Origin: Undibacterium_A arcticum
GTDB lineage: Bacteria > Pseudomonadota > Gammaproteobacteria > Burkholderiales > Burkholderiaceae_D
Assembly: GCF_042660705.1 (NCBI RefSeq)
Contig: NZ_JBHSUQ010000001.1
Reading direction: 5' to 3' (one strand)
Length of the DNA: 64,000 nt
Shown here: positions 35,840 to 46,391 of the stretch, piece after piece
Layout: every line of letters starts with the position of its first letter
How positions within the stretch are numbered: the stretch's first letter is position 1
The notes under the pieces: generated by a model
Seen by the model: the letters and a program-made list of their open reading frames with translations, nothing else
What the model was told of the DNA's origin: nothing
Database searches by the model: none
Program-made: the position numbers and the translations under genes

Positions 35840-37020
35840 ATGAAACAACGTCACAACTTTACCCGCCGCACCATGGTGCGGATGATCGCTGGCGCCGTCG
35901 TTGGCGCGGTCACAACATCGCTGAGCTTGCCTGTCATGGCCCAGTCACCTGTGACGATCAATGTGGTTGACGTCGGCGGGAGTTTGGCGTTGTTGCAGGA
36001 CGCTATTGAGTCTTACAAGGCCAAGAATCCGAACGTCAAATTCACTTTCACCAAAGCCCCCGCGCCTGAATTGCCGAGCAAGCTGAAGGCGATGCAAGCT
36101 GCCAATCGCAGTGATATCGATATCGTACTGGGTGGTACGGACATTCTTGCTGCTGGTATCGATCAAAAGCTGTGGGTGAAAATATTGCCCGAGAATGCCA
36201 CCAAGTTTCCCAATCTTGCCGACAATTACTTGCCACAAGTTAATAAAATGCAGGAGCTGGCGCAGGATCAGGCCCTGGCAGTCGCGTTCATGCCAGCCGG
36301 ACCCTTGCTTGAATACAATCCTGACAAAGTAAAACAGGTGCCGACTACGCCGCAGGAATTGCTGGCGTATTGCAAGGCCAATCCCAACCGCTTGATCTAT
36401 GCACGTCCATCAAACTCCGGCCCAGGCCGCACCTTCTGATGGGCCTGCCCTATTTGCTGGGCGATAAAGACCCGAAAGACCCGGTCAATGGCTGGACCAA
36501 GACCTGGGCTTACCTGAAAGAACTGAATTCCTGCATCGAATACTACCCCGGCGGCACTGGCGCGGTGATGAAAGAGCTGGGCGAAGGGTCGCGCGACATG
36601 ACAGTGACCGTAACCGGATGGGATATCAATCCACGCGCGCTGGGCGTGGTGCCAAAGAATTTCAAAATGGGTGCGTTCAAAAAAATGACATGGATCAATG
36701 ACACCCATTACATGATGACGCCAAAAGGCCTGACCCCGGAAAAATTCAAGATCGTGATGGATGTGATGGCCCATTTGCTCAAGCCGGAGCAACAGGCGAT
36801 GACCTACGACAAGGGCTATTTCTACCCCGGCCCAGCGATTAAGAACGTCGCGTTAAGCATGGCGCCAAAATCCAGCCAGGAGGTGATCAAGGAATTCGGC
36901 CGTCCTGAATATGCGGCGCTAATTTCCGACAATCCGCATGCACAGCCGCTGGATGCGCAGGAGATGGTGAAAGCCTTCCGTATCTGGGATCAGCTGATCG
37001 GCACCCAGAAGTCCAAGTGA
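35840..37020 (+). CDS. ABC transporter periplasmic binding protein (PotD-like, frameshifted)
   Basis: Secreted solute-binding protein of about 393 residues. The N-terminus MKQRHNFTRRTMVRMIAGAVVGAVTTSLSLPVMAQ is a signal peptide with a twin-arginine-like TRRTMV. The mature part (INVVDVGGSLALLQDAIESYKAKNPNVKFTF) is family-1 binding-protein like, with GWDINPRALGVVPKNFKMG in the second lobe. One C is missing at about 36436 (cgcaccttctga, expected ttcctg), giving a premature stop; the frame continues LMGLPYLLGDKDP. The position after uxaC and before two permeases suggests hexuronates or related sugar acids as substrate. Confidence 0.88.
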
Positions 37021-37052
37021 CCGTGAACCGTATTTAACAGGAAAGTCCAAAA

Positions 37053-38151
37053 ATGAAACACGACTTCAAAACACTGCGCCTCGATCGCATAACCCGTAAT
37101 TTTGGCGGGCCAGCCAGCGCATCCGGCGTCGCACCCTTGCCAGCCCTGGGCGGACTGACGATGAATATCGCCCGCGGTGAATTCATCGCGCTGCTCGGAC
37201 CATCCGGCTGCGGCAAATCAACCGCACTGAACTGCCTGTCCGGTTTGCTCGCACTATCGAGCGGCGCGATTTATCTCGATGAACTGCGCATCGATACGCT
37301 GCCGCCGGAGCAGCGTGGATTCGGCATGGTTTTCCAGAACTATGCATTGTTCCCGCATATGACGGTGGCGAAAAATGTGGGCTTTGGCCTGCTGATGCGC
37401 GGCGTTGCCTCAAGCGAAATCGAGACCCGCGTCAAACGTGCGCTGGATCTGGTGCAGCTTGCGATGCATGCCAACAAGTTGCCGGGCCAGTTGTCGGGCG
37501 GCCAGCAACAGCGTGTCGCGATTGCGCGCGCCATTGTCATCGAGCCGCCTCTGATTTTGATGGATGAGCCGCTATCGAACCTGGATGCCAAGCTGCGCCT
37601 TGAAATGCGTTCTGAAATACGCCGCATTCATGGCGAGCTTGGCCGCACCACGATTTACGTTACGCATGATCAGGATGAAGCCTTGTCACTGGCAGACCGT
37701 ATCGTTGTGATGAAGGATGGCCTGGTGCAGCAAGTCGGTACGCCGCAGGAAGTGTATGGGCAGCCCGCCAATCTTTCCGTGGCGCGTTTCATGGGCTATC
37801 GCAATGAATTGTTGCTTGATGTCGCAGAGAAATGGCGACGGCATCCATCTGACCGGTCCCGGGATAAACCTGCGCGGCATTCCGAAAGCCGCCATCGGCG
37901 CGCGTGCAGCGGTATCGATTCGGCCGGAAGAGTTTTCAATCTGCGCCCCCGAAGAGCAGCCGGAGAACAGCATTACCGCACGCGTGGAAGCGGTTGAATA
38001 TTATGGCCGCGAGTCGCTGTTCATGCTGCGTACGCAAGACAGTACGCGTCTGTTCGTGCGCACTGAAGGCACTGCGAAACCAGGCGAAACCATGACTGTT
38101 TCGGTGCCGCATGACCGCGTGCTCGCTTACCCGTCCGAGCAGGTGGCATGA
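37053..38151 (+). CDS. ABC transporter ATPase, PotA/UgpC-like (frameshifted)
   Basis: ATPase of about 366 residues. Walker A GPSGCGKST near residues 49-57, signature LSGGQQQRV near 147, Walker B ILMDEPLSNLDAKLR and H-loop in YVTHDQDEAL are complete, followed by the C-terminal TOBE domain (VSIRPEEFSIC, ITARVEAVEYYGRESLFML). Two A are missing at 37829-37832, between DVAEK and NGDGIHLTGPGINLRG. The stop overlaps the next start in ATGA. It energises uptake by the two permeases downstream. Confidence 0.9.
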
Positions 38152-39026
38152 TGCACAGCCGCGCTCAAGCTGCCGGCTCACGCTGGCTGGACCCTGTGAT
38201 GTGGATGGTGGCGCCCGCCGTGATCTTCATGCTGGCAGTCTTCGTCTATCCATTTCTGCATGGCCTGATGCTGTCGTTTGAACCATTGGAAGGTGGCGCA
38301 TGGTCGAACTACAGCAAGTTCTTCACGACCGACCACCTGTGGCACACAATTGGCACCACACTCAAGCTGGCCTTACCGGCGACCATCATCAATGTCGGTA
38401 TTGCTTTGCCGATTGCGTATCGTCTGCGCCACAAGACCCGTTACCAGAAAATTGCGACCACCATTCTGGTGATCCCGATCACGCTGGGTACCGTGCTGAT
38501 TGCGCAGGGCATGCTGACCTACTTCGGACCGAAAGGCTGGTTCACGCAGGCGCTGCAAATGTTCCACCTGTTTGAAGACGGCATCCGGCTGACCCACAAT
38601 TATTGGGGCGTGCTGATTTCGCTGATCATTTCCGGCTTCCCATTCGCTTTCCTGCTGATCCTGTCCTACATCACGGGGATCGATCCGGGATTGACGCGCG
38701 CTGCCGCCACGCTTGGCGCCAATCCGTACAAGCAATTTCAGCATATTGTGTTGCCGCTGCTGATACCCGGGCTGGCGATGGCATTCTGCCTGTCGTTCGT
38801 GCAGGCGTTCTCAGTCTTCCCGTCGGCGATATTGCTGGGTTCGCCTGCCGGGCCAACACGGGTCATTTCGATTGCCGCGTATGAGGCCGCATTTGAAAAT
38901 TACGATTATCCGATGGCATCGACCATTGCGATGATCATGGGCATGGTACAGCTCGCTGTGGTCGCAGCGGTGCTGGGATTGCGCAGCCTGGTGTACCGCG
39001 GACCAGTCACCGGTGGAAAGGGATAA
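38148..39026 (+). CDS. ABC transporter permease 1 (PotB-like)
   Basis: Inner-membrane permease of 292 residues with six hydrophobic segments and the EAA loop AAATLGANPYKQFQHIVLPLLIPGLAMAF. Intact. Overlaps the ATPase stop by four bases and is followed after two bases by the second permease, so the transporter genes are translationally coupled. Confidence 0.92.
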   Translation: MMHSRAQAAGSRWLDPVMWMVAPAVIFMLAVFVYPFLHGLMLSFEPLEGGAWSNYSKFFTTDHLWHTIGTTLKLALPATIINVGIALPIAYRLRHKTRYQKIATTILVIPITLGTVLIAQGMLTYFGPKGWFTQALQMFHLFEDGIRLTHNYWGVLISLIISGFPFAFLLILSYITGIDPGLTRAAATLGANPYKQFQHIVLPLLIPGLAMAFCLSFVQAFSVFPSAILLGSPAGPTRVISIAAYEAAFENYDYPMASTIAMIMGMVQLAVVAAVLGLRSLVYRGPVTGGKG

Positions 39027-39028
39027 TC

Positions 39029-39927
39029 ATGTCAAAAGCAATCTCTCCTGTAACTCTCGCGCAAGTATCCGAATCACCCGCACCAACGCCGCACATCAAT
39101 TGGTGGAGTCGTGCCTGGAGCGGGCTGGTGGTCGGCTTCATGACCTTCTTTCTGGTCAATGTCGGCCTGATGATCGCCTCGGTATCCACCAATTCCATCG
39201 CCCGACGCTGGTTTGGTACTTGGTTACCTGACGGTTTTACCTTTGAATGGTATGCCGCTGCATGGAAGGAATTCCAGCTCGGTGATGTATTGCTGGTAAC
39301 GGTGGAAGTCGTGCTGGCGGTGGTGGTGCTGGCATTGGTCATCGGTGTACCAGCCGCTTATGCCTTGGCACGCAGGGACTTCCGCGGTAACGCCTGCTCA
39401 CCATGCTGTTTTTATTGCCGCTGATGGTGCCGCCAATTACCTACGGTATTCCTTTGGCGACATTGATGTACCAGTTGCATCTAGCCGGCACGCTGTTTGG
39501 CGTGGTACTTGCCAATCTACTGCCTGCATTGCCGTTCGTGATCCTGGTCATGACACCCTTTATTGAGCAGATTGATCCGAATCTGGAATCCGCTGCACGG
39601 GTGTTCGGTGCGCCGACCTGGAAAATGTTCCGTCATGTGCTGGTGCCGCTACTGGCGCCGGGCATTCTCGCCGCGTCGCTGCTGGTACTGGTGCGCACCA
39701 TTGCAATGTTCGAGCTGACCTTCATGACTGCCGGATCGGATACGCAGACGCTGGTCGTCGCACTGTACTACGCGGTATTTGCCGCTGGGGTGCGCGCGCC
39801 GCAGTCGATCGATGCGATGGCGATGGTCTACATGACGGTGACCTTGATCTTCCTGCTGATTGCGATGCGTTTTGTCAGTCCGACACAACTTGTCTCCAGG
39901 GTGCGTGAGCACCCGCAGAGTGCTTAA
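39029..39927 (+). CDS. ABC transporter permease 2 (PotC-like, frameshifted)
   Basis: Second permease, about 299 residues, six hydrophobic segments. The EAA loop is AARVFGAPTWKMFRHVLVPLLAPGILAASLL. One A is missing at 39389-39390 (cgcggtaacgcc, expected ggtaaacgcc), between ARRDFRG and KRLLTMLFLLPLMVPPI. Completes a binding protein, ATPase and two-permease set between uxaC and uxuB. Confidence 0.9.
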
Positions 39928-39936
39928 GGCGACGCA

Positions 39937-41412
39937 ATGAGACTTTCGAATTCGGCTTTGGCATCGATGGGCGCGCATCAAAATGTGATCACGCCTCAGT
40001 ACGAGCGCCAGCAATTATCCCCCGGCATTGTGCATTTAGGCCTCGGGGCCTTCCATCGCGCGCATGCGGCGGTATACACAGACGGCGCAATCGCGCGCGG
40101 AGACCAGCGCTGGGGGATCGTCGGCGTATCGCTGCGGCAAGCCGATACCCGCGATGCACTGACCCCGCAGGACAATCTGTACACAGTGGCGGTGCGCGAT
40201 GCGGAGGGCGAACAATTGCACGTGGTGGGCGCACTGATCACGTCGCTGGTGGCGCCGGAAAACCCGCAGGCAGTGCTGGCCGCGATGGCAGATGCGCGCT
40301 GCCATATCGTCAGCCTGACGGTGACCGAGAAAGGCTATTGCCACGACCCCGCCACTCGCGCCTTGCGCGTCGATCATCCGGATATCGTGCATGATCTGGC
40401 GCACCCTGACGCGCCGCGCTCGGCGCTCGGCTTCATCGTCCGTGCGCTGGCATTGCGCCGCGGCGCTGGGCTGGCGCCATTCACCGTACTGTCGTGCGAC
40501 AACCTGCCGTCGAACGGACTGACGACCCGCGGATTGGTGCTGGCGTTCGCGGCAATGATCGATAGCGAACTGGCCGGCTGGATAGATCAGCAGGGCGCGT
40601 TCCCGAATTCGATGGTGGACCGGATCGTGCCGAACACGACAGAGGACGATCGGGCGCGCGTCGCTGCCATGCTCGGGGCCGACGATGCGTGGCCGGTGAT
40701 GACCGAACCGTTCAGCCAGTGGGTGATCGAAGACCGGTTTGCGGGCGCACGGCCGTGCTGGGAAGAGGTCGGAGCGACCCTCGTTGCCGAGGTCGAGTCG
40801 TACGAGAATGCCAAGCTGCGCATGCTCAATGGCACCCATTCCAGCCTCGCCTACCTGGGCGCGGTGATCGGATATGCCACGGTCGATGAAGCGATAGCCG
40901 ATGCGGGGCTGGCAAACTTTATCGGCGCCATGATGCGCGACGAAATCGAGCCGACGCTGTCACGCCCCGGCCTGCCGGAGTATCGCGCAGAGTTGCTGGC
41001 GCGCTACCGCAACCCGGCGCTCAAGCACAAGTTGCAGCAGATTGCGATGGACGGCTCGCAAAAGCTGCCGCAGCGGCTGCTCGGCACCATCCGCGACCGG
41101 CTGGCCGCCGGCGCGCCCTGTGACCGCCTGTGTTTCGCCATTGCCGGCTGGCTGCGTTATCTGGCCGGCAGCGATGAGGCGGGCAACACTTACCCGATTG
41201 CCGATCCATTAGCCGAGGTATTACACGCGGCCGCCACCAGTTCCACAGACCCGACGGCGCAAGTCGCAGCCTTGCTGGCGGTGCGTGACGTATTTGGCGA
41301 CGACTTGCCCGGCAATCCGCAGTTCGTCTCGTCATTGACGCAGCATCTGGCAAGTATCAGCAAGTACGGGGTGGCGGCTGCGATCAGTGCTCTCGAAGCC
41401 AAAACATCATGA
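39937..41412 (+). CDS. uxuB: Fructuronate reductase (mannitol dehydrogenase family)
   Basis: NAD-dependent enzyme of 491 residues reducing D-fructuronate to D-mannonate. The family motifs are GIVHLGLGAFHRAHAAVYTD (nucleotide binding), FTVLSCDNLPSNG, FPNSMVDRIVPNT and LRMLNGTHSSLAYLG, the last including the catalytic Lys/Asn/His region (YENAKLRMLNGTHS). Tagaturonate reductase (UxaB) is a close relative; because both manD and uxaA are present, this single reductase might serve both branches. Starts 10 bases after the permease. Intact. Confidence 0.9.
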   Translation: MRLSNSALASMGAHQNVITPQYERQQLSPGIVHLGLGAFHRAHAAVYTDGAIARGDQRWGIVGVSLRQADTRDALTPQDNLYTVAVRDAEGEQLHVVGALITSLVAPENPQAVLAAMADARCHIVSLTVTEKGYCHDPATRALRVDHPDIVHDLAHPDAPRSALGFIVRALALRRGAGLAPFTVLSCDNLPSNGLTTRGLVLAFAAMIDSELAGWIDQQGAFPNSMVDRIVPNTTEDDRARVAAMLGADDAWPVMTEPFSQWVIEDRFAGARPCWEEVGATLVAEVESYENAKLRMLNGTHSSLAYLGAVIGYATVDEAIADAGLANFIGAMMRDEIEPTLSRPGLPEYRAELLARYRNPALKHKLQQIAMDGSQKLPQRLLGTIRDRLAAGAPCDRLCFAIAGWLRYLAGSDEAGNTYPIADPLAEVLHAAATSSTDPTAQVAALLAVRDVFGDDLPGNPQFVSSLTQHLASISKYGVAAAISALEAKTS

Positions 41413-41446
41413 GCACCAGCGTCAGTGCAAGAAAACTAAAGGATGG

Positions 41447-42394
41447 ATGATGGGCATTGCCAAACGTTTTGACATCGTTGCATTGGGCGAACCGATGCTC
41501 GAATTCAATGAGACCGCCGCCGGTCAGTACCAGCAGGGATTTGGTGGTGATACCGCAAATTTTGCGATCGCGGCGGCACGGCAAGGAGCGCAGGTTGCTT
41601 ACTGTACCCGGCTCGGCGATGACCACTTCGGCCGTATGTTTCTCGATTTATGGACCGCGGAAGGGGTCGATACGTCCGGTGTGGAAGTTGATCCGGATGC
41701 GCACACTGGTGTGTATTTCGTCACCCATGGTGCGGATGGCCACCAGTTCCAATACTTGCGTGCCGGATCGGCAGCCAGCCGCATGACGGTGGCCAATCTG
41801 CCGCTGCGGGTGTTAGCCGATAGTCGTTACCTGCATGTGTCGGGCATCAGTCAGGCTATCAGCGTCACCGCTTGCGATGCGGTCGCCGCTGCGATCGCGG
41901 CGGCACGTGCTACCGGTGCCTGTATCACCTACGACCCGAATCTGCGCTTGCGGCTGTGGCCATTGGCAAGGGCAAAGGCCATTATTCAAGCCACCATTCC
42001 ACAAGTCGATATTTTTCTGCCCAGCCTCGATGAAGCCTTGACCCTGGCCGATGTCGATAGTCGCGATGGCGTATTCGCGTGGTGCGCTAGGCACGGTGCG
42101 AAGAAGGTGGTGCTCAAATGCGGCGCAGACGGTGCATGGGTCTGGCAGGACGATGGCAATTTGCCGCGCCATGTACCCGGCTTTGCGATACAACCGGTCG
42201 ATGCGACCGGCGCCGGGGACTGTTTTGACGGCAGCCTGGTCGCGCGCCTGGCTGCGGGCGATAGCTTGCTTGACGCAGTGCGTTATGCCAATGTGGCAGC
42301 GGCTATATCGACGACTGGTTATGGCGCGGTGGAACCGATTCCGCATCATGCCGACGTCATCATTCACTTGGCTAAAACACTGCTACGAAATTAG
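41447..42394 (+). CDS. kdgK: 2-keto-3-deoxygluconate kinase (PfkB family)
   Basis: Kinase of about 315 residues that phosphorylates KDG to KDPG, the substrate of Eda. The PfkB N-terminal glycine motif is GGDTANFAIAAARQGAQVAYCTRLGDDHFG and the C-terminal signature with the catalytic Asp is DATGAGDCFDGSLVARL. KDG kinases typically read GEPMLEFN at the start, seen here. The start could be 41447 or 41450 (ATGATG) after AAAGGA. Last gene of the plus-strand uronate unit. Confidence 0.93.
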   Translation: MMGIAKRFDIVALGEPMLEFNETAAGQYQQGFGGDTANFAIAAARQGAQVAYCTRLGDDHFGRMFLDLWTAEGVDTSGVEVDPDAHTGVYFVTHGADGHQFQYLRAGSAASRMTVANLPLRVLADSRYLHVSGISQAISVTACDAVAAAIAAARATGACITYDPNLRLRLWPLARAKAIIQATIPQVDIFLPSLDEALTLADVDSRDGVFAWCARHGAKKVVLKCGADGAWVWQDDGNLPRHVPGFAIQPVDATGAGDCFDGSLVARLAAGDSLLDAVRYANVAAAISTTGYGAVEPIPHHADVIIHLAKTLLRN

Positions 42395-42646
42395 CTGCAC
42401 AGGTAATCTGATGTAGATGTCCCGACCGTTTGGCATGCGCTTTCAGCCCTGTCACAGCGGCACAGAGTGCGCGAGGCGCTCTGAACAACTTGGCACGTAA
42501 CTCCCTCTTGCCTGTGCATTCCGTGTTCAATCGAGCACGCATGCCCAGCGCCGCGGGAACGAACGCTCCGGTAGGGATGGCTCCATCAGTAACCTTGCCG
42601 GGGGGCTATCGATACAAATAGCATCACAACCCTTGGAGACTTTCAA

Positions 42647-43698
42647 ATGAAAAAAAAACTATCCTCGCACTCGCTGTTCTGGGCGCTTGTGCCGGCGGTG
42701 CATCAGCTCAATCCAATGTCACAATCTACGGTCTGGTAGATCTCGGCGTCGTGCGTGAAAGCGGCGGTCCAGCCGGTTCGATGACCAAACTGACCAGCGG
42801 TATCGCCAATGGCTCGCGTCTGGGCTTCAAAGGCATAGAAAACCTGGGTGGCGACTTGTCTGCATTTTTTCAGCTGGAAAACGGCTTTCAGGCGGATACC
42901 GGGACACTGGGCCAAGGCGGTTTGCTGTTTGGCCGTCAGGCGTTCGTTGGTCTGAGCAATGGTTTCGGCACCATTAAACTGGGCCGTCAATATACGCCGA
43001 TCGATGATCTGGTCGGCGCGGTTGACCCATTTGGCAACGGCTACGCAGGTCGCTTGCAAAACGTCTTCATGAAGGGCTATCTGTCTCGCGTCGACAATGA
43101 TGTGATGTACAGCACACCCACTATCAACGGCTTCTCCGCCAACGTCGCGTATGGTTTCGGTGAAGTTGCAGGAAGCGCATCTGCCAACCGTTATGTTGCC
43201 GGTTCGGCTGGTTATACGTCCGGTCCACTGTTTGTTCGCATAGCCCACCAGAACCGAAACAATCTGATTCCTTCTGTTGTCGGTGCGTCTGCCAATACTG
43301 CTTTTGGAAATGCGACAAACGACAAAAACACCATGCTGGGTGCCACGTACAACTTCGGCGTGGTCAAGGCCCACGCCGCCTATGCCATCACCAAGACTGG
43401 AAACGTCGGCACGAGGCTGGTTGATGCCACTGATGCGATGGTTGGTGTTTCCGTGCCGTTCGGCGCAAATACGGTCATGGCGTCTTATATTCGCAGGAAC
43501 GACAAGTCAGCCAATAACAGAGATGCAGATCAAATTGCCATTGGATACAACTACGTGATGTCCAAGCGCACAACTTTGTACGCAGCCTATGCCTATATCA
43601 ACAACAAGAATGGCCCTGTCTTCTACACCGCGGGCAGTGCAATTGAGGGCGGCTCTGGTAACAAAGCATTAGATCTCGGCATTCGCCACACATTCTGA
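42647..43698 (+). CDS. General porin, Burkholderia-type (frameshifted in signal peptide)
   Basis: Outer-membrane trimeric porin of about 350 residues. The mature start SNVTIYGLVDLGVVRESGG, the SRLGFKGIENLGGDLSAFFQLENGF strand pair, the LFGRQAFVGLSNGFGTIKLGRQYTP constriction region and the C-terminal aromatic ALDLGIRHTF are standard. ATG 42647 (GGAG 12 bases upstream) is followed by nine A; ten are needed to read the signal peptide MKKKTILALAVLGACAGGASAQ. It probably lets sugar acids through the outer membrane, given its place after the uronate genes. Confidence 0.93.
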
Positions 43699-43879
43699 CA
43701 AGTTGCGGCGGCAGGCCCTGAATTGGCAGGGCTGGTCCGTGACATGTTGACGCTCTGCGCTCAGGTTCCATGGCCCGAAGGTCTTGGCGGTTCTGCTGCG
43801 AGCGCAGTCGGGGCATGCATTGCATCGAACTTTATGCAGGATTCAATTGCGTTGTTTGAAAAACTTAGGGAGAAGGACA

Positions 43880-46065
43880 ATGAAGCAGACGTTTCGTACA
43901 AATAAAAATGGTGCCGATGATGGCAATTCCAAATACGTTCCAACGGGGATTGCCATGAAAAGCACATCAGGCCCGCTTTTCACTGCCAGGCCGATTACGC
44001 TCGGTGTGAGTGCACTCATCGGCAGTCTGATGCTCTCGGCATGCGGTGGCGGAGCCGACAGTATCCCGCAGCCCCTCATTGAAGCGCGAACCAAGGGCGT
44101 ATTGCAGGTCGACGGCGCCACATTCAGGGATTTGAACGGCAATGGCAAACTCGATCCATACGAAGATTGGCGCGTACCGGTCGCGCAACGTGTCGAGGAT
44201 CTGGTCGGCCGAATGACACTCGAAGAGAAAGCCGGGATGATGATGATCGACACCCTGAACCCGGACGCCGGCGGCGTGGTCTCGCCAACGGCAATCGATT
44301 ACGTCAAGACACAGAAAATGACCCGCTTCATCTTCCGTAGCACGGTGACAGCCAATCCCGTGAATGCGGCGGGCGGCGGTGGCTTTGGCGGTGCACAGGT
44401 TACCCCGACCGAAGCAGCGCAGTTCATGAATGCGATGCAGGAAATGGCTGAAGGGACGCGGCTGGGCATCCCGGCCTTGTTCAAGTCCAACGCCCGCAAC
44501 CACTACGATCGAGCAGCGCGTGCTGGCGTCAACGAGCCGGCCGGCTCCTTCTCCGAATGGCCGAAGGAACCTGGACTTGCTGCAACCAGGGATATGGATC
44601 TCATCAAGGACTTTCGCAAACGGTCGGTGCCGAATTCAAGGCCATTGGCTTGCGCGGCTTGTATGGTTACATGGCAGACCTGTCGACCGAACCGCGTTGG
44701 TTTCGTATCCATGAAACCTTCTCGGAAGATGCCGACCTGAATGCCCAAATCGTGACGACTTTGGTGAAAAACCTGCAGGGTGGTCCGCTCAGCCCCAGCA
44801 GCAATGTCGCCATGACGATGAAGCACTTTCCCGGTGGCGGCCCGCAGGAAGGCGGCGGCGATCCGCATTACGCCTTCGGCAAGAATCAGGTCTACCCGGC
44901 GGGAAGGTTGGGCGACCACATCAAACCCTTCAAGGCGGCTATCGACGCGGGCGTGGCCGCAATCATGCCGTATTACGGCGTCCCGATCAATCTGACTTAC
45001 GAAGGCGTCACGTACGATCAGATCGGCATGTCCTTCTCAAAGCAAATCGTGACAGATCTGCTGCGGGGCAAGCTCGGCTTCACGGGCTATGTCAATTCCG
45101 ACACCGGCATTATCAATGACCGTGCATGGGGCATAGAAGACAAGACGATTCCCGAACGGATGGCCATTGCCATTACTGCGGGTACCGACGTCATGTCGGG
45201 ATACCATACGAACGTGACCATTACCGATCTGGTGAAGGCAGGGAAAATCGCCGAAACCAGAATCAATGAATCGGCGCGCAGGCTGCTGACCGAGCAGTTC
45301 AAGCTTGGCCTGTTTGAAGACCCTTACGTCGATGCCAGCAAGGCCGCCGGCATTGTCGGCAACGACACCTTCCGGGCCAAGGCCGCGCTTGCACAGCGTA
45401 AATCCATCGTTCTGCTGCAGAATCAGAACAACACCCTGCCGCTTGCGACGCCATCCGCGACGAAACCCGTCAAGCTCTACACGATGGGGATGAATGCCGC
45501 CGTGGTAGGCGACAAGCAGTACGGCTACACCGTCGTCACCGGTGACTACGACGCGAGCAAGGGGCAAACCCGGCCAGCAGTTCCCGCCGATACCGATTAC
45601 GCGGTCATTCGGGTCGAAGTTACCAACGTGCTGCCCAAGGACTATGTGCCAAAAGCTGGAGAATTTAATCTGCAGTTCGGTGGCGCACTTCCTGAGGAAC
45701 TCAACAGTCTGTCGTTCACCACGATGGCTGCTGCGCGATCGTGGAAGATATCACCCTCGCTCAAGGATATCCAGGCAGTGATGAACACGGTGGGTGCGAA
45801 GAAGACGGTCCTGAACGTCTACTTCCGCCAGCCCTTCGTACTTGACGATGCCAGCGGACTAAAGCAGGCTGGCGGCATTCTGGCAGGGTTCGGCGTGAGC
45901 GACGCCGCGCTGATGGATGTGCTGACCGGCAAGTTCAAGCCCCAGGGCAAGATGCCATTCGCTCTGGCGAACAATCTTGACGCCGTCATCAACAATGATC
46001 CAGACGCACCGGGCTATGCTGCGAAAGACACGCTGTTCCCGTTCGGGTTCGGCTTGAGCTATTGA
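43880..46065 (+). CDS. Glycoside hydrolase family 3, lipoprotein (frameshifted)
   Basis: Beta-glycosidase-like enzyme of about 728 residues. A lipobox LSAC near the N-terminus predicts a lipid-anchored envelope protein; the start may be 43880 (MKQTFRTNKNG) or, better for the signal peptide, 43955 (MKSTSGPLFTARP). DLNGNGKLDPYEDW is a calcium-loop-like motif, followed by the GH3 N-terminal domain (RVEDLVGRMTLEEKAGMMMID, MTMKHFPGGGPQEGGGDPHYAFG, LGFTGYVNSDTGII with the nucleophile Asp) and the C-terminal domain ending LFPFGFGLSY. One A is missing at 44618-44620, between DFRK and TVGAEFKAIGLRG. It could release sugars or uronic acids from plant polysaccharide for the adjacent pathway. Confidence 0.9.
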
Positions 46066-46089
46066 AGGTTTAACTGATAATCAGTAGGA

Positions 46090-46113
46090 AGCACATCGGC
46101 GAAAGCCGGTGTG
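46090..46113 (+). terminator. Stable hairpin after GH3 gene, no T-run
   Basis: GCACATCGGC GAAA GCCGGTGTGC forms a 10-base stem with one G-U pair and a GAAA tetraloop, 25 bases after the stop. It lacks a T-run, so it may be a 3' stabilising hairpin rather than a true terminator. Confidence 0.45.
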
Positions 46114-46391
46114 CTGGTGCGCTAAATTCATTCCGGAAGTTTCTGGTGGCCTTTGGGGGGAGCGCAGTAAGAATGCGTGGTACTGAAATGCATGTGCGGG
46201 ATTCAATTGCGCTGCGTCTGCGGCATGCAATACCTGACGGGAAATGTGGCGCTGTCCTGTTCAACAACCTTGGAGTGAGACCGAAATGAAAAACATGCTG
46301 GTAGCCAATGATACGAGCACTGCCGTACGGCACTTAGGTGCAGGCAACAAAAGAATATCTTAAGGAGAGGGGCAATGGAGCAGAAGCTTCG
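46114..46391 (+). other. Duplicated leader of a lost gene, cut by ISKra4
   Basis: TGCGGGATTCAATTGCGCTG at about 46195 nearly repeats TGCAGGATTCAATTGCGTTG found at about 43835 before the GH3 gene. Further on, AGGAGAGGGGCAATGGAGCAG (46362 onward) resembles the GH3 ribosome site and start GGGAGAAGGACAATGAAGCAG. A second gene probably began at ATG 46375 and lost its body when the ISKra4 element arrived at 46392. Confidence 0.45.

Noticed and set aside
43703..43730. Terminator after the porin gene (GCCCTG-AATTGG-CAGGGC hairpin)
   Set aside because: Only six base pairs and no T-run on either strand.
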